Positions 1 through 12,000 of a stretch of 64,000 nucleotides of DNA are shown one piece after another. Numbering within the stretch: the stretch's first letter is position 1; each line of letters starts with the position of its first letter. The notes beneath the pieces were generated by a model. The model ran no database searches. It saw nothing but the letters and a program-made list of their open reading frames with translations, and was not told where the DNA came from. The stretch is from Triparma columacea (taxonomy: Eukaryota > Sar > Bolidophyceae > Parmales > Triparmaceae), in contig BRYA01000100.1 of the NCBI GenBank assembly GCA_030267965.1, positions 22,085 through 86,084 of the forward strand, given 5' to 3'. The position numbers and the translations under genes are program-made.

Positions 1-3000
1 AACGTCATCGCTAATCTTGACGACACCATCATTCACAAGGACCAGCTCCACGTTATAGTGTCAGAGGGAGAGAATCTGATGGTGCAGCTGACTGCTAAGG
101 GTATGGGTACCACCCTTTACTCGCACGAGGACCTCCAGGTCATTGATTTCGGTGCCACCTTCACCAACCAGCAGTGCTCCAAGTACATCACAATTGAGAA
201 CAAGGGACGCCGACCACAATCGCTCAAGTGGATTAACCAGACTATCAAGGACCGCATGTTATCCCAGGCGGCCAAGAACAAAAAGCAGGACGACTCGAAA
301 CCGAAGAAGAAGCCACCTTCGCTTGATCCTGTCTTCATCATAAACCCTCCTGAGATCGAGCTACCCCCTAGAACGCATATTCGCTTCCACCTCATAGGCT
401 TCTCCAAACACAAGGGCGTCTGTTCCGAGCGCTTACTCCTAGAGACCAAGGTCCTCAAGGATAAGCAGGCTCGCATCGTATTCGACACAGAAATCAAAGC
501 AGATTTCATGAATCCCCTTCTCGACCTCTCTGTCCCAGCCCTTGACTACTCGTACACTTGGGAGAAGGGCGTCCCTATTGAGATCATTACTAAGCCCATG
601 ACCATGACGAACCGCACGCCTTTGCCCTTGCACTTTGTGCTCAAGGCGCAGGTCCCCTACACAATTGATCTGTGGGAGCATTCTCTTGCCCCCCAGGAAT
701 CCGCGACCATTAACGTTGACTTCGACCCCGGTTACAAGGGCGATCGCCAGTCTCACATTGATGAGTCCGCCCTCACGGCTGTTTACAAGGGTCATCCACA
801 ACGCGACAACATCAGCCTCAAGGGAGAAGTCAACTTTCCCAATCTCGACTTTGAGTACACTGTCATCAACTTTGGATGCGTGCTTAACGACACGACCAAG
901 ACTATGCTGGTGAAGGTTACCAACGTGTCAAAGGTCGATACGGCTTTCTCGTGGTCGTTCGTAGAGGATGGGGATGCTGCGAGGAGCACTGCCACGACCA
1001 AGAAGCCGTACATCCCTGTCAACCAGGTCTTCGACATTCTTCCTATCCGCTCTTACCTTCGCCCGGGCGAATCGGAGGATATCGAGTTCGTCTACTATGG
1101 ACACAGCAATAGGAGATTCAAGGGGCTTACTGTGTGTGAGGTTGAGGGTGGACCTGAGTATGAGATCACCCTTCTCGGCGAGGCCTCCCAAGTCGGATTC
1201 AAGCTCGACCGCAGTCTCGTCGACTTTGGCAAGGTCCTCCATACCAAGTCGGAGGAGCGCGAGTTCAGCATTATCAACACTGGAAAGGTTGCCTTCAATT
1301 ACACAATCTCAGAAGAGCTCGTTTCCCGTGCCGACCTCTTTGAGATATCGCACCCTGCTGGAAAGGTCTTCCCTAACGAGAAGCAGAAGATCGTGGTCAA
1401 ATTCAAGCCTGGCCTCCCTGAGAAAGTTTACGAAAAGCTCGTTCTCGAGATCGCTCACTTTGATCCTGTTGAATTTCCACTTTATGGGGAGGGTATCTAC
1501 TGCCAGCTTGGTGTCACCCTCCCCCGCGACGAGAACGTCAACCCGTGGGGACTTCCCCTCGCTTCTGGCCTGCCATCCTGGCCCGAGATGCTCGAGGAGG
1601 CTAGGTGCAACCTTGTGGATCCCGACCCCAAGCTTTTCGTTCCCCAGGACGAAACCCTTCCACCTCCTCCCAATGCTACGTCAAACGTGCCGACGAGCCT
1701 CGTCCCACCCGTGACTGCCTCTACCATGGGTGGCACTTCCTCGAGGCCAATGACTGGCATGACAAATCTTTCCTCGCCCGGATCTTCGGTCTACACCGAT
1801 TCGCGGCCTGGAACTCGTGGAACCGTCCCTGGCTCCCGACCTGGTTCCTCGGCTGCGAACCAGCCGTTCCCGGTGCTTGACGCTTTCCCTGCCTTTGAGA
1901 CTGGCGTCCACAACGTGAAGGAACCCACTCCCCAAGAGATCGAGATGGAGGCCAATCGCCTCATTTTTATGAAGCATTTGACCGGACAGGCAGTGCCTGT
2001 CAGTAGGAACAAACCCTCTGAAAACCCCAACTCGATTACGTCCGCCCCAGCTACAATCTCAGAGGAGAAGAAGGACGATGCCGTCAACCTGGAGAAGCCC
2101 TCTACTGCTACATCTACTGCATCGTCCAAGAAAAAGAAGGATCCTTTCATCATTGCTCGCCACGTCTCCAACTTTGGTCATGTCATCCTTGGCCAAACGC
2201 GCAAGAGGACCTTCAAGATAACCAATACGTCTGCTCTTGGCCAGCTCTCTTGGGTGTTTGATAAGAACATCCTCGCTGGCACCGGCTTCTCTTTGGAACC
2301 GGAGAAGGTCGTTAGGCTCCCCGAGGGCCAGTCGGTCTCCTTTAATGTTACCTTTTCTGCAAAGAAAAATTTTGCTCTAGGAGAGAGGGAAGTCATCGTC
2401 CCCCTTGACGTCAAGAATGGCCCTTCGATGATTATTATCCTCCGCGCCATTGTGACTGTCCCTGAGCTCACTGTTTCTCAGGATCACGTAGACTTCGGAC
2501 CCGTGTGGGTGGGATGTGTCAAGCGCATGTTCTTGCAGTTGAAGAATGTTTCTCCAGTTAATGCTGACTGGGACTTTAAGAAGGCAATGGGCAACACCAA
2601 GGACGAGCTCAACTTTAAGATAGAACCTCGCGGTGGGTTGCTGGCCCCAGGGCAATGTACGAACGTCTCGATAGAGTTCATCCCTGTGGACGAGAGGCCC
2701 CACGCTCTCAAAATCCCTCTCAAGGTTGCCAGCGGGAACAAAGCCAAGAACATCCTATTGACGGGGATGGGCGAGCAGGTGCACCTCACCCTGTCACCAC
2801 CCCTTGCAGAGTTTGGCCCCATACTGCCCAAGACTCCCGGGGGGGCCACCAAGATTATCACCCTCACTAACGAGTCCTCCAAGTCTGTCGAAGTTTACTC
2901 TGTCGACTTCGACGAGAAGTACCTTGCTGAGGAGGAGGTTCTAATGAAGGTTTCTGGGTACGGGGAAGATGGCGTCATGAAATTGCCTGTTAGGGCTCCC

Positions 3001-6000
3001 GGAGAGCCCCTACCCCCTCATATCATGGCCGAATACAACAAGATTGCCGCTAATGAGGAGAAGAAGAGGGCGAAGGAGGAGCGTATAAAGGCCAGGGAAG
3101 CCGCCGTTGCTGCCGCTGTCGAAGCCGGAGAGGATCCGCCCCCTGCCCCTGAGGAGGAGGAAGAGGAGGAGGATGACTGGGGAGATTTTGATAACTCTGG
3201 ACTGGCTCCTGCGACCCCCCGCTGGTCACTCCCTCCAACCGCCCGAAGTGAGGGTGACGCTACTGATTACATCGTCGTAGGAGCTCCTTTGACAGGCAAA
3301 ACGACTATAGCCGGACGTCTTTCGAAGCAGTTCTCATACCCCCTTCTTACGGTCGATGAGATAGTGGATCTAGCGGCGTCCAAGAGGTCAGACCTAGGAG
3401 TCAAGGTGCGGGCGTCTTTGGGCAAGAGCACAGAGTTCGAGGCCAAGTCTTTGAAGACTAAGGTTGCTGAGCTCGAGTCTAAGATCGCTGCAGAGGCTGA
3501 GGAAAAGGCGGCCGCCGCAGCAGGAAAGAAGGGGAAGAAGGGTGCGGTTGAGGAGGATGCTGAACCGTCTGCTGCTGAGTTGGAGCTCAGTGCACTCAAG
3601 AACCCCTCTGGCCCTGACAGTGCCCTTCTTGAGGAGGTCATCAGGTGGAGAATTGAGGCTGAGGATTGCGGTTTTGGATCCATCATCGATGGCCTCGACA
3701 GCCAGTACCTCCCAGTCCAGGAAGTTGCTGCTATTTTGAAGAAGATTATTCCCGACGCTACCCTCGTCGAGTTCACATATGACGAGGAGGGTTATTCCAA
3801 GAAGATGGAGGCTCTGTTCCTTGAGGCCACCGAAGATATCGGGGAGCTCGAGGAGGAGTATGCTGAGCTCCCTCTTGAGGAACCGACCATTCCTGAACAT
3901 GATGGTGGCGAGGAGGGTGAGGCATCGCCGGTCGATGTGACAGCCACCCCCGCCAAGCCGAAGGCCAAGGTTGCTCCCCCCATGACCCCCATGACCAACA
4001 TGACTGAGCTTCCTGTTAGCGACGATGATATTGAGAACTTTGTTGAACTCGACGACATGGACCTTTTCATGCTCACTGAGCAAGCCAAGAGGCACTACTG
4101 GGCGAGCAGGGAGGCCAACAGGGCTTGGCGCTACAAACGTGCCCTGGACTTAGTCACGAGACTCAAGGGCGTCTGGACCACTGAGGGTGGTGTGCTAGGT
4201 GGTGTCGAGCAGGAGAAGGAGCCTGTTGATGGAGAGGAGAAAGCCGCAGAGGAAGCCAAGACTGAGGCTAAGGCTGACGGTGAGGGTGCCGAAGAGAAAG
4301 TTCCTGCTGAGGAGAAGGCAACTGCACCCGTCGTGACATTCTTTTCCTACAAGGCAGATGCTGAACTTTTCAAGCCCATGTTTAAGATGGAAGAAGTTCC
4401 CACTGAGGACGCTGTGGTAGATTCCGAAGAGAAGAAGGAGGTCGCTGAGGACGAAAAGAAGGTCGAGGAGACTGAGGCCCCTTCCGAGGTCGGAGGAGAA
4501 AAGGAGGCGACTGAATTGGCGCCTTCAGAGGAACCTCAGGCCCCCACTGTCAAGGGTCTGCTTGAGTTTGTTCAAGCTGAGCCCGCCTGCACAATCGATT
4601 CCACCTTTGGCGATTTCATGCAGGCCATCCCTAAGCCTACCGTTGAGCCCCCTGTGCCCGGGTCTCTTCTCATCCCCCACCCTACGGTCCGACAGGTTGT
4701 CAGGAGGCCCTACCCTCGAATGGAGCTTACTCCCATCTTTAGTGAGAAAATGGGATTCGAAATTCTACCTTTCGTCGAAGAGGGTGCTGAAGATCCTAAT
4801 GCTGCCCCTCCCGCTGATGGGGCTGAACCCACCAACGCCTCGGCCGTGAGAGAGGGCAGGTGGATCGTGGAGGCCAACTCATCTGTGAAGTTTGTGGTCA
4901 AATTCCATTCAGAGGAAATCTTCAGGCTCGACTCTGCGCTCAACTTTGAGGTTGTTGGAGGAGGAGTAAGGCCCTTCTTGTTGTCTTGCGTTGGGCACTG
5001 CGAGGTCCCCACCATCAACAGCGACCCCAGGAATGTCTTCATGAACAGAATAAAGACGAGGCCCCTTGAAGCTCCACCTGTTTCCAAGAAGTTTGTTCTG
5101 TCGAGGGAAGTTTTCGAATTCGGGCCGCTTCTCAGCTGGAAGGAGTCCTCTCTTAAGGAGCCTGTGGCAGAGGACGCTGACGAAAAGGCTCAACTTGCTG
5201 TGTCAACCACCCTCGAGACAAACAGCGAGAACTTCCGCATTTCGAATAATGGTTCTTTCCCCGCTGTCGTGGACTTCTTCTTCGAGTCCTCGAGAGCCAG
5301 TGAACCTCACCCCGCGAAGGATCTTTTCACTGTCGACCCCCCTCACCTGGAACTTGACATCGGTGACACCGCCGACGTCAGGGTCTGGTGCTTCCCTAAG
5401 GAGGTTGGCACTCTATTCGAGGACTCGCTCGTCGCGACTCTCAAGGACTCCCCTTTCGAGACAAAGTTTGACGTCTCCTCTCTCGGTGCTGCGCCAGTTG
5501 TGGAGCTGACGGGCGACTGGACCAATGAGGCTGAACTTTTGGAGACCCGCGCCGAGCAGCTTCTTCCTCCTCCTGCCGAACCTACCGTGGACGAGGAGGG
5601 CAATGAAGTGCCTCCTCCTGCCGTTGACCCTGAAGTTCAGAAGGAGGCCGATGAGCTTCTCGAGAAGGCGAAGGCCATTAGGGCCGAGCCTCTCATTGAC
5701 TTCGATAGGCTCCTACTCAACAGGTCCGAAGAGAAGGACTTCGTTGTAACCAACGGCGGCGTCGTTCCTCTTGTTTGGAAGCTTGACGCTTCCGACTTTG
5801 ACTCCTTGGAAGAGTTCAGGGTTTCTCCCATGGAGGGGTCCCTCATGCCTGGGGAGGACGTGCGTGTTGTCATTGGTTTCTCTGCCATCGAGGAAAAGGA
5901 GCTTAATCCTTCCGTGACAGTCCACTGGAGTGACGCTGAGGGTGGCTTCGAGTCCGAGCAGGCCGACCGCATGTATTCTTCTACGATTTCCATCAAGGCT

Positions 6001-9000
6001 GAGTCCTACAGCATCAAGGCTGTCGCATTCGAAGAGGATGACGAGTCCAATGATGGTGTGGTCGACTTTGACAAGCTTCGCGTTGGAGACACCGCTAGCC
6101 ATAAGTTCAGCCTTAGGAACAGAGGCAAGTACGAGATCTCTTACGACTTCAGTTTCAGGCGACCTGGCGTTGCACACCTCTTCAAAATTGAGCCCTCTAA
6201 CGGCACGATAGAGCCTGGTGCTGCTGCTGAAGTTACCTTGACATTTACCTCACTCGAGGAAGTATCCCTCAAGAACAATAGGGATATTAAGTGTGTTATA
6301 TCTGAACCGCACACTGGGGAGGCTGTCGAGAACTTCACCGTTTCAGTCTCGGTGACTTCGCATTTCTCTCGCCTCCGCCTCCAGCCGGCTCGTGGACTCA
6401 ACTTCGGGGCCATCAAGTACAACGAGGAGCCCAAGACGAGGCGGTTTGAGCTCAAGAATGAGGGCCTGTTTGAATACACTTTCACCGTCACTGGTCAGGA
6501 CGTTGACGAAGCAAGCATGGGTAGCATTGTTGCCGCCACCCCGGAGGGCCTGAGGAAGGAAGGCGCCACACCCGGTGGTCCTGTTTCTGAGGCTGAAAAG
6601 GAGGTTGGTCAGTTTGTCGTCACTCCTTCGGGTGGTGTTCTCCAGCCCGGACAATCAGTGGGGATTGAGGTCAAATTCATCCCTAAGGGCAGCTCTGTTT
6701 ATAGGGAGGATCTCAAGATTCTCATCAGCGGCTGCGACGAGGCTGACAACAACGTAGTCAACGCATCCATGTATGAGTGCATCGGCGAGTCTTGCTTTCC
6801 TGGGGTTGTCATCAATGACTTCAGGAGCATCTTCGAGGAGCAGACCGTCATTGGCAGCATGTCGGAGCTCGGAGAGGTCGGAGCGAACAATAAGAGCACC
6901 TCCAAGACGGCCGGTAACAGCAATGCCATCGGGAAGGCTGTTTTTGCCGAGGAGGACGTCCTCTTCAACTACGGGAACGTCATTAGCAGCACGACTGAGG
7001 CTGACAAGGGTACAGTGGAGAAATTCAGGATTACCAACCCGACGAAGGTGAACTCTATTGTCTCGTTTGAGCTGGCGAGCAGCAGCGGCGGAGAGGCGAC
7101 GGATGTAGACTGCTTCACCATCCAGCCAAGCAGCTGGGACATTCCCGCTCACGAGTACCGTTACGTATCTGTGTACTTCCGCCCCAAGGAAATGAAGGCG
7201 TACCGCTGCAGCTTCTCGGCCAACGTTGCGGACTCCCACGAATCTCAGGAGAAACCTGATGGCTCCACTGGGTCCAAGATAGCCTTTGACCTCACTGGAG
7301 CTGGAACGCTTCCCTGCGTCAACGTCACCCTTCCGTCTACCGCTAACGAAGAGGGCCAGCTCCTCATGCCTTTTGGGAGTGTCGAGCTTGGAAAGTCCAG
7401 GTCCCTCCCAATTCACCTCAGCAACGACGGGGTGGTTCCTGTCACGGTCCTTTTTGAGATGGCCGATAGCGAGTGCTTCTCGTTTTCTAAGGCAAATGGT
7501 AGCGAGACTATGGAACCCGGCGAAGAGAGGCAGCTCCAGGTGTTCTTCAAGCCAAAGGCGGTTGATGCCGAAGAGCAGAGCTCTTCCATCATGATGAGGG
7601 TGATGCACAACAGCTTTGAGACTCAAACCCTCAAGCTCACAGGCGCCTGCTTCTCGAATGACGCCATCATTCAGGACATTGAAGGCGATGAGCTCACATT
7701 CGATGAGGTTGACCTCAACAGCTCTGATCCTTTGAGCCATATTGCTTTCTCGATCCGTTCTCAGGTCGACGTGCCCCTTAAGTTTGAATTCAAGCCTCAT
7801 GAGCACTTCAAGTTTGTGCCCTCGACTGGTCACCTTCCTCCGAACTCCGTCAAGGACGTCGTGGCGAAGTTCTTCACTGGCGGAGAGAACAAGACTTACA
7901 AGGCTGAGAGCATCGAGTTTTCGACCACCAAGATTGAGTACAGTGTTGGGGAGGGTGATGAAAAGGTCATTGTCGAGCCCTCTATCGTTGGTTGGGATGA
8001 CAGCATGAAAGAAGTCAGGTCAGCGACCGAAGAAGAGGCCGCTGAGATTGCTAAGAACGCCGAAGCTGGGGATGAAGCTTCCCCTCTTTCCTTCAAGGTT
8101 GTTGACATTGTTGACGGGGTCCAGATGATTGAGGTCGGATCTCCTGAGCCGGAAAGCACTGTAACTGGGGAGCCTCAAATCCAGCCTCTGAAGTGCACTG
8201 GCGTCGCTGATACTACCAAGTTCGAGTGCGAGACTCGCTCTGTCATGTTCAAGTCCACGGCCATGTTCCAGAAGAGAATCCACAGGTTCACGGTCAGCAA
8301 TAAGGGGGACACTCAGTTGAGCTACAACTGGGCGCTAGAGAATGTGCCGGAAAGGCGCCGCCCTGCCGACGCGCCCCCTCCCGCCCATCCCCCTGTTCCT
8401 TGTCCTTACACGATTGAGCCAAGTGAGGGTGCAATTCCTGCCCAAAGCGACCAGCAGTTCGTGGTTACCTTCGCTCCTGTCGAGGTCGACGACTTTTGCT
8501 ACCTCGCCAGGTGCAACATGCCTTCCCTCGTCAAGACCGAGGAAGGACCCAACGAACTCGTCGTGAGTGTTCGAGGCAAATCCAACAGGCCCATTGTTCA
8601 CGTTGAGCTTGGCGACCAAAACGACTACTTGTCCCGTCGCCAGAACAACCTCCGCAACGAGCTTGGGCTGTTCGGGCAGATTGAAGCCTCTTCTGTGAGG
8701 GTCGTCGAGATGGAGAGCAGGGGCACCAGGGTCAGGAACACCAAGCGTTTCCATGTCATCAACCCCACCTCCAACAACTACAACTTCTCTTGGACGCCTC
8801 AGGGTAACCCGAGCCCTGCGTGGAGGTGCGTTACGAGCAAGGGTATGATTCTCGCTGGCAAGAGGGGAGAGATGGTCTTCGAATACACCCCTGATGATGT
8901 CGGCGTCGCTGAGTCCTTCTTTAAGTTCACGATCCAGGGTACCTCCGTTGATGAGATCTTCCTATTCGCTGGGAACGTTGTGGAGCCGGTCGTGGCTTTC

Positions 9001-12000
9001 GATCGCCAGAGGCTCGACTTTGGGGCCCAGCTCTTGGGTGGGCTCTGCACCGACATTGTCCACATCGTCAACGACGAGAACCTGCCTTTCAGCTTCAACT
9101 TCGATGCCATGAGCATGGGTGGTGCTGGGGACGTCTTCCCAGGGTTCAAGCGCCCGGTGCTTGAGATTTTGCCGATGAGCGGGCTCGTGCCTCCCAACGG
9201 TAGAATCCCCATTACCATCAACTTCTCCCCCGCCGAGGAGAAGTTCCACAACTACAACTTGGTGTGCAATATCAGGAAGAAGCCCCATAACCTCAACCTC
9301 AACTTGAAGGGAGAGGGCTATGCTGTTCACAGCAAGCTCATGCTGACGGAGGAGAGCGGCGGGGATGATGGAGACGGTGAGAGGGAGATGATCGACAAGA
9401 GAAGAGGAGTTAACTTCGTCGACTTTGGCAACGTTCACTTGAACGAGAAGCTCGTGAAGAAGCTGAGTGTCAGCAACACGGGCAAGTTCAACGTGGATTA
9501 CAGTTGGAGCAAGAACAAGAACAACCCGATGTTGCAGATCTTGGGTGGCAAGAGCCACGGCAGTTTGAAGAAGGGGGAGAGGCTCGAGTTCACGTTGGAG
9601 TTCTCGCCTGTCACAGAGACTCTCCTGGATGGCATCGAGCTAGTGTGCACGATTGCCGGAAGGTACGACTACGTCTTCCAGATTGGTGGCAGCGGTGTTA
9701 GGCCAAACCTGCACTTCAGCTTCACTCAATTCAACTTCGGGGCCAGGTTCATCACCGCCCCAGGGGCCGCCCTCGAGCCTGCGGAGAGTATCCTTCTGGT
9801 AACCAACAGGGACGTCGAGAACAGCTTGAGCATCGACTGTGCCTTTGTCAACCAGAGGGCTCTAAGTATCGAGAGCAAGCCGACTGTCCTTGAGCCTGGA
9901 GAGGCTATCGAGATCCCATTCCTCTTTGCTCCCAGGGAGATGAAGGACTATGAGTTCCAGGTGCCTTTCTTGGTGAATGGAACGAGTAAGCAGATGGTGG
10001 CCGTCAGTGGCAAGGGCGTTTACGCCAGGCTTGAGCTGGCTGACCTGCATCAGAGTCACGTCCAGTTCGGCAACATAGTCGAGGGCACCTCCGTAAGTCG
10101 CAACGTCAAGGTTGTGAACAGGAGCGCCGCGACCATGACCTTCAGCATTTTGGACGAGGATAAGGTTGGGTTCGGGAAGAAGAAGCTCGAGTACAATGAC
10201 ATCATGTACTTTCCTGCTGGCCCTGTCACCCTTGGTCCCCACGAAAGCACCGTGATCAACCTGACCTTCAGTCCTGTGAAGAGGCTGATGCAGTTCACGG
10301 AGGAGTTGCTCGTGAGGTACGCTGGAGAGACTAGAAAGTTGTTGAGCATGAGCGGTGGAGCTACAGGATTCGAGGTGATGCTTGAGACCGACGCCTTGCC
10401 CTTTGGTGTTGTCATGGCTGGTAGCAAGAGAATCAGGAAGCTGAACTTCGAGAACAGCGGCGACATGCCTGCGAGGTGCAAGTGGCTTGAGGGAACCTTT
10501 GGGGAGGACTTCAGCATCACCCCGCTGGACGTGAATGTTCCCCCGAACAGTGAGTTTGCATTCGATGTAGCCTTCCACCCCACGTACATGAGTGACGACA
10601 TCAGGCAGGAGGGAATCAAGCTTTTAGTTGACGGGAGCGATCCTTTGACGCTGACCTGCTCCGGTGGCTGCGTCCCTCAGCCTGATGATACCATCAAGAC
10701 TCTGAGCTTCAAGAGCAGTGCGAGGAAGGCATTTGAACAGACCGTCTCCCTCAGCAACCCGACCGACAAGGTTTGGGTGCTCACGCCTGTCATGAAGGGT
10801 ATCCACTGGTTCGGCATGGACGAGATCAGTGTCCCCGGCAAAGGAAGCGTGGACTACAAGGTCACTTATTTCCCTCTCAGCATGACTGTTGGGGAGGAGG
10901 CTCCTTCCACTGACGAGGTAGAGGGAGGGGCGGAGGCTCAGGGGGAAGAAGGGGCGTTGAGAAAAGAGGCGAAACACAAGGGAAGCCTCTTCTTCTCGCT
11001 GCCCAACGGCAGCGCTTTGCTGTACCACCTCGAGGGAGAGGCCGGCGAGCCTGAGCCCGAGGGCAGGGTCGGTGAGAAGACTCCAGCCAAGAGCATGCTC
11101 ACGATTCCTCTGCCTGTGAAGAACTGGCTGAGACACCCCCAGAAGTTCAAGGTCGACATTACGCTGGCTGACGAAGCCGAGGGATCTTCCACGTTCCTCG
11201 AAGGCGCCAACCAGATTGATGTGCCGAGCATGGCGACTAGGGACTATCCGCTTCGCTTCTTCAGCTACAAGGAGGGCACTAGGGCCGCCATTATCAAGTT
11301 CACCAACGTCGAGACTGGGGAGTATCTTTTCCACGAAGTCGGGGTTGAGGTGGGGGCGGCGGAGGTGCAGGAGCTGTTCAAGCTTGAGGCACCCGTAAGG
11401 CAGGTCGCCAAGAGGATATTGTCGATTGACAACCCTCTTGGCGCGGACAAGGAGATTAACTTCAAGGATGACTGGTGGAAGTGCGATAATGAGTTCGTGA
11501 GGTTGAGACAGATTGGGGAGATGGCTGGAAACAAGGAGGGCACATTCGAGATTGAGTATCGTCCCCTCGTGCCCACCGCGAGCGTAGAGAAGGCCAGCCT
11601 GAGCTTCGAGATTGAGGAGCTTGGGCTGTACAAGTACGATCTGGAGTTGACCGCCATGCCCCCGAGCGCGGCCTACCAGCTTAGGTTCGAGTGTCCCCTA
11701 GGAGGGAAGCAGACTGAAACGTTCACCTTCAAGGCGTTCAACAGGGTTGGTGGAAACTTCGACAGTGTGGTGGAGAAGCCTCAGTTCTTCGACGTGGAGA
11801 AGCAGATCAAGGTGGACGCTTGCGAGGACGTATGGGAAGGACAGAATGTGAGGCTGCAGGTGTCCTTCGAGCCCAGCAGCATCGGGGAGGTCAGGGATGT
11901 CTTGAAGGTCCAGAGCAAGGACTTTGGGGAGTACAGCTGTACTTTGGTTGGGGTCTGCAAGCCCCAACTTCCCCAGGGGCCCTTCGAGCTCGCGGACGGA

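Noticed and set aside
6655..7833. A 392-codon antisense ORF inside HYDIN
   Set aside because: It mirrors the coding bias of the sense gene, has no domain, and the sense frame has clear ASH motifs.
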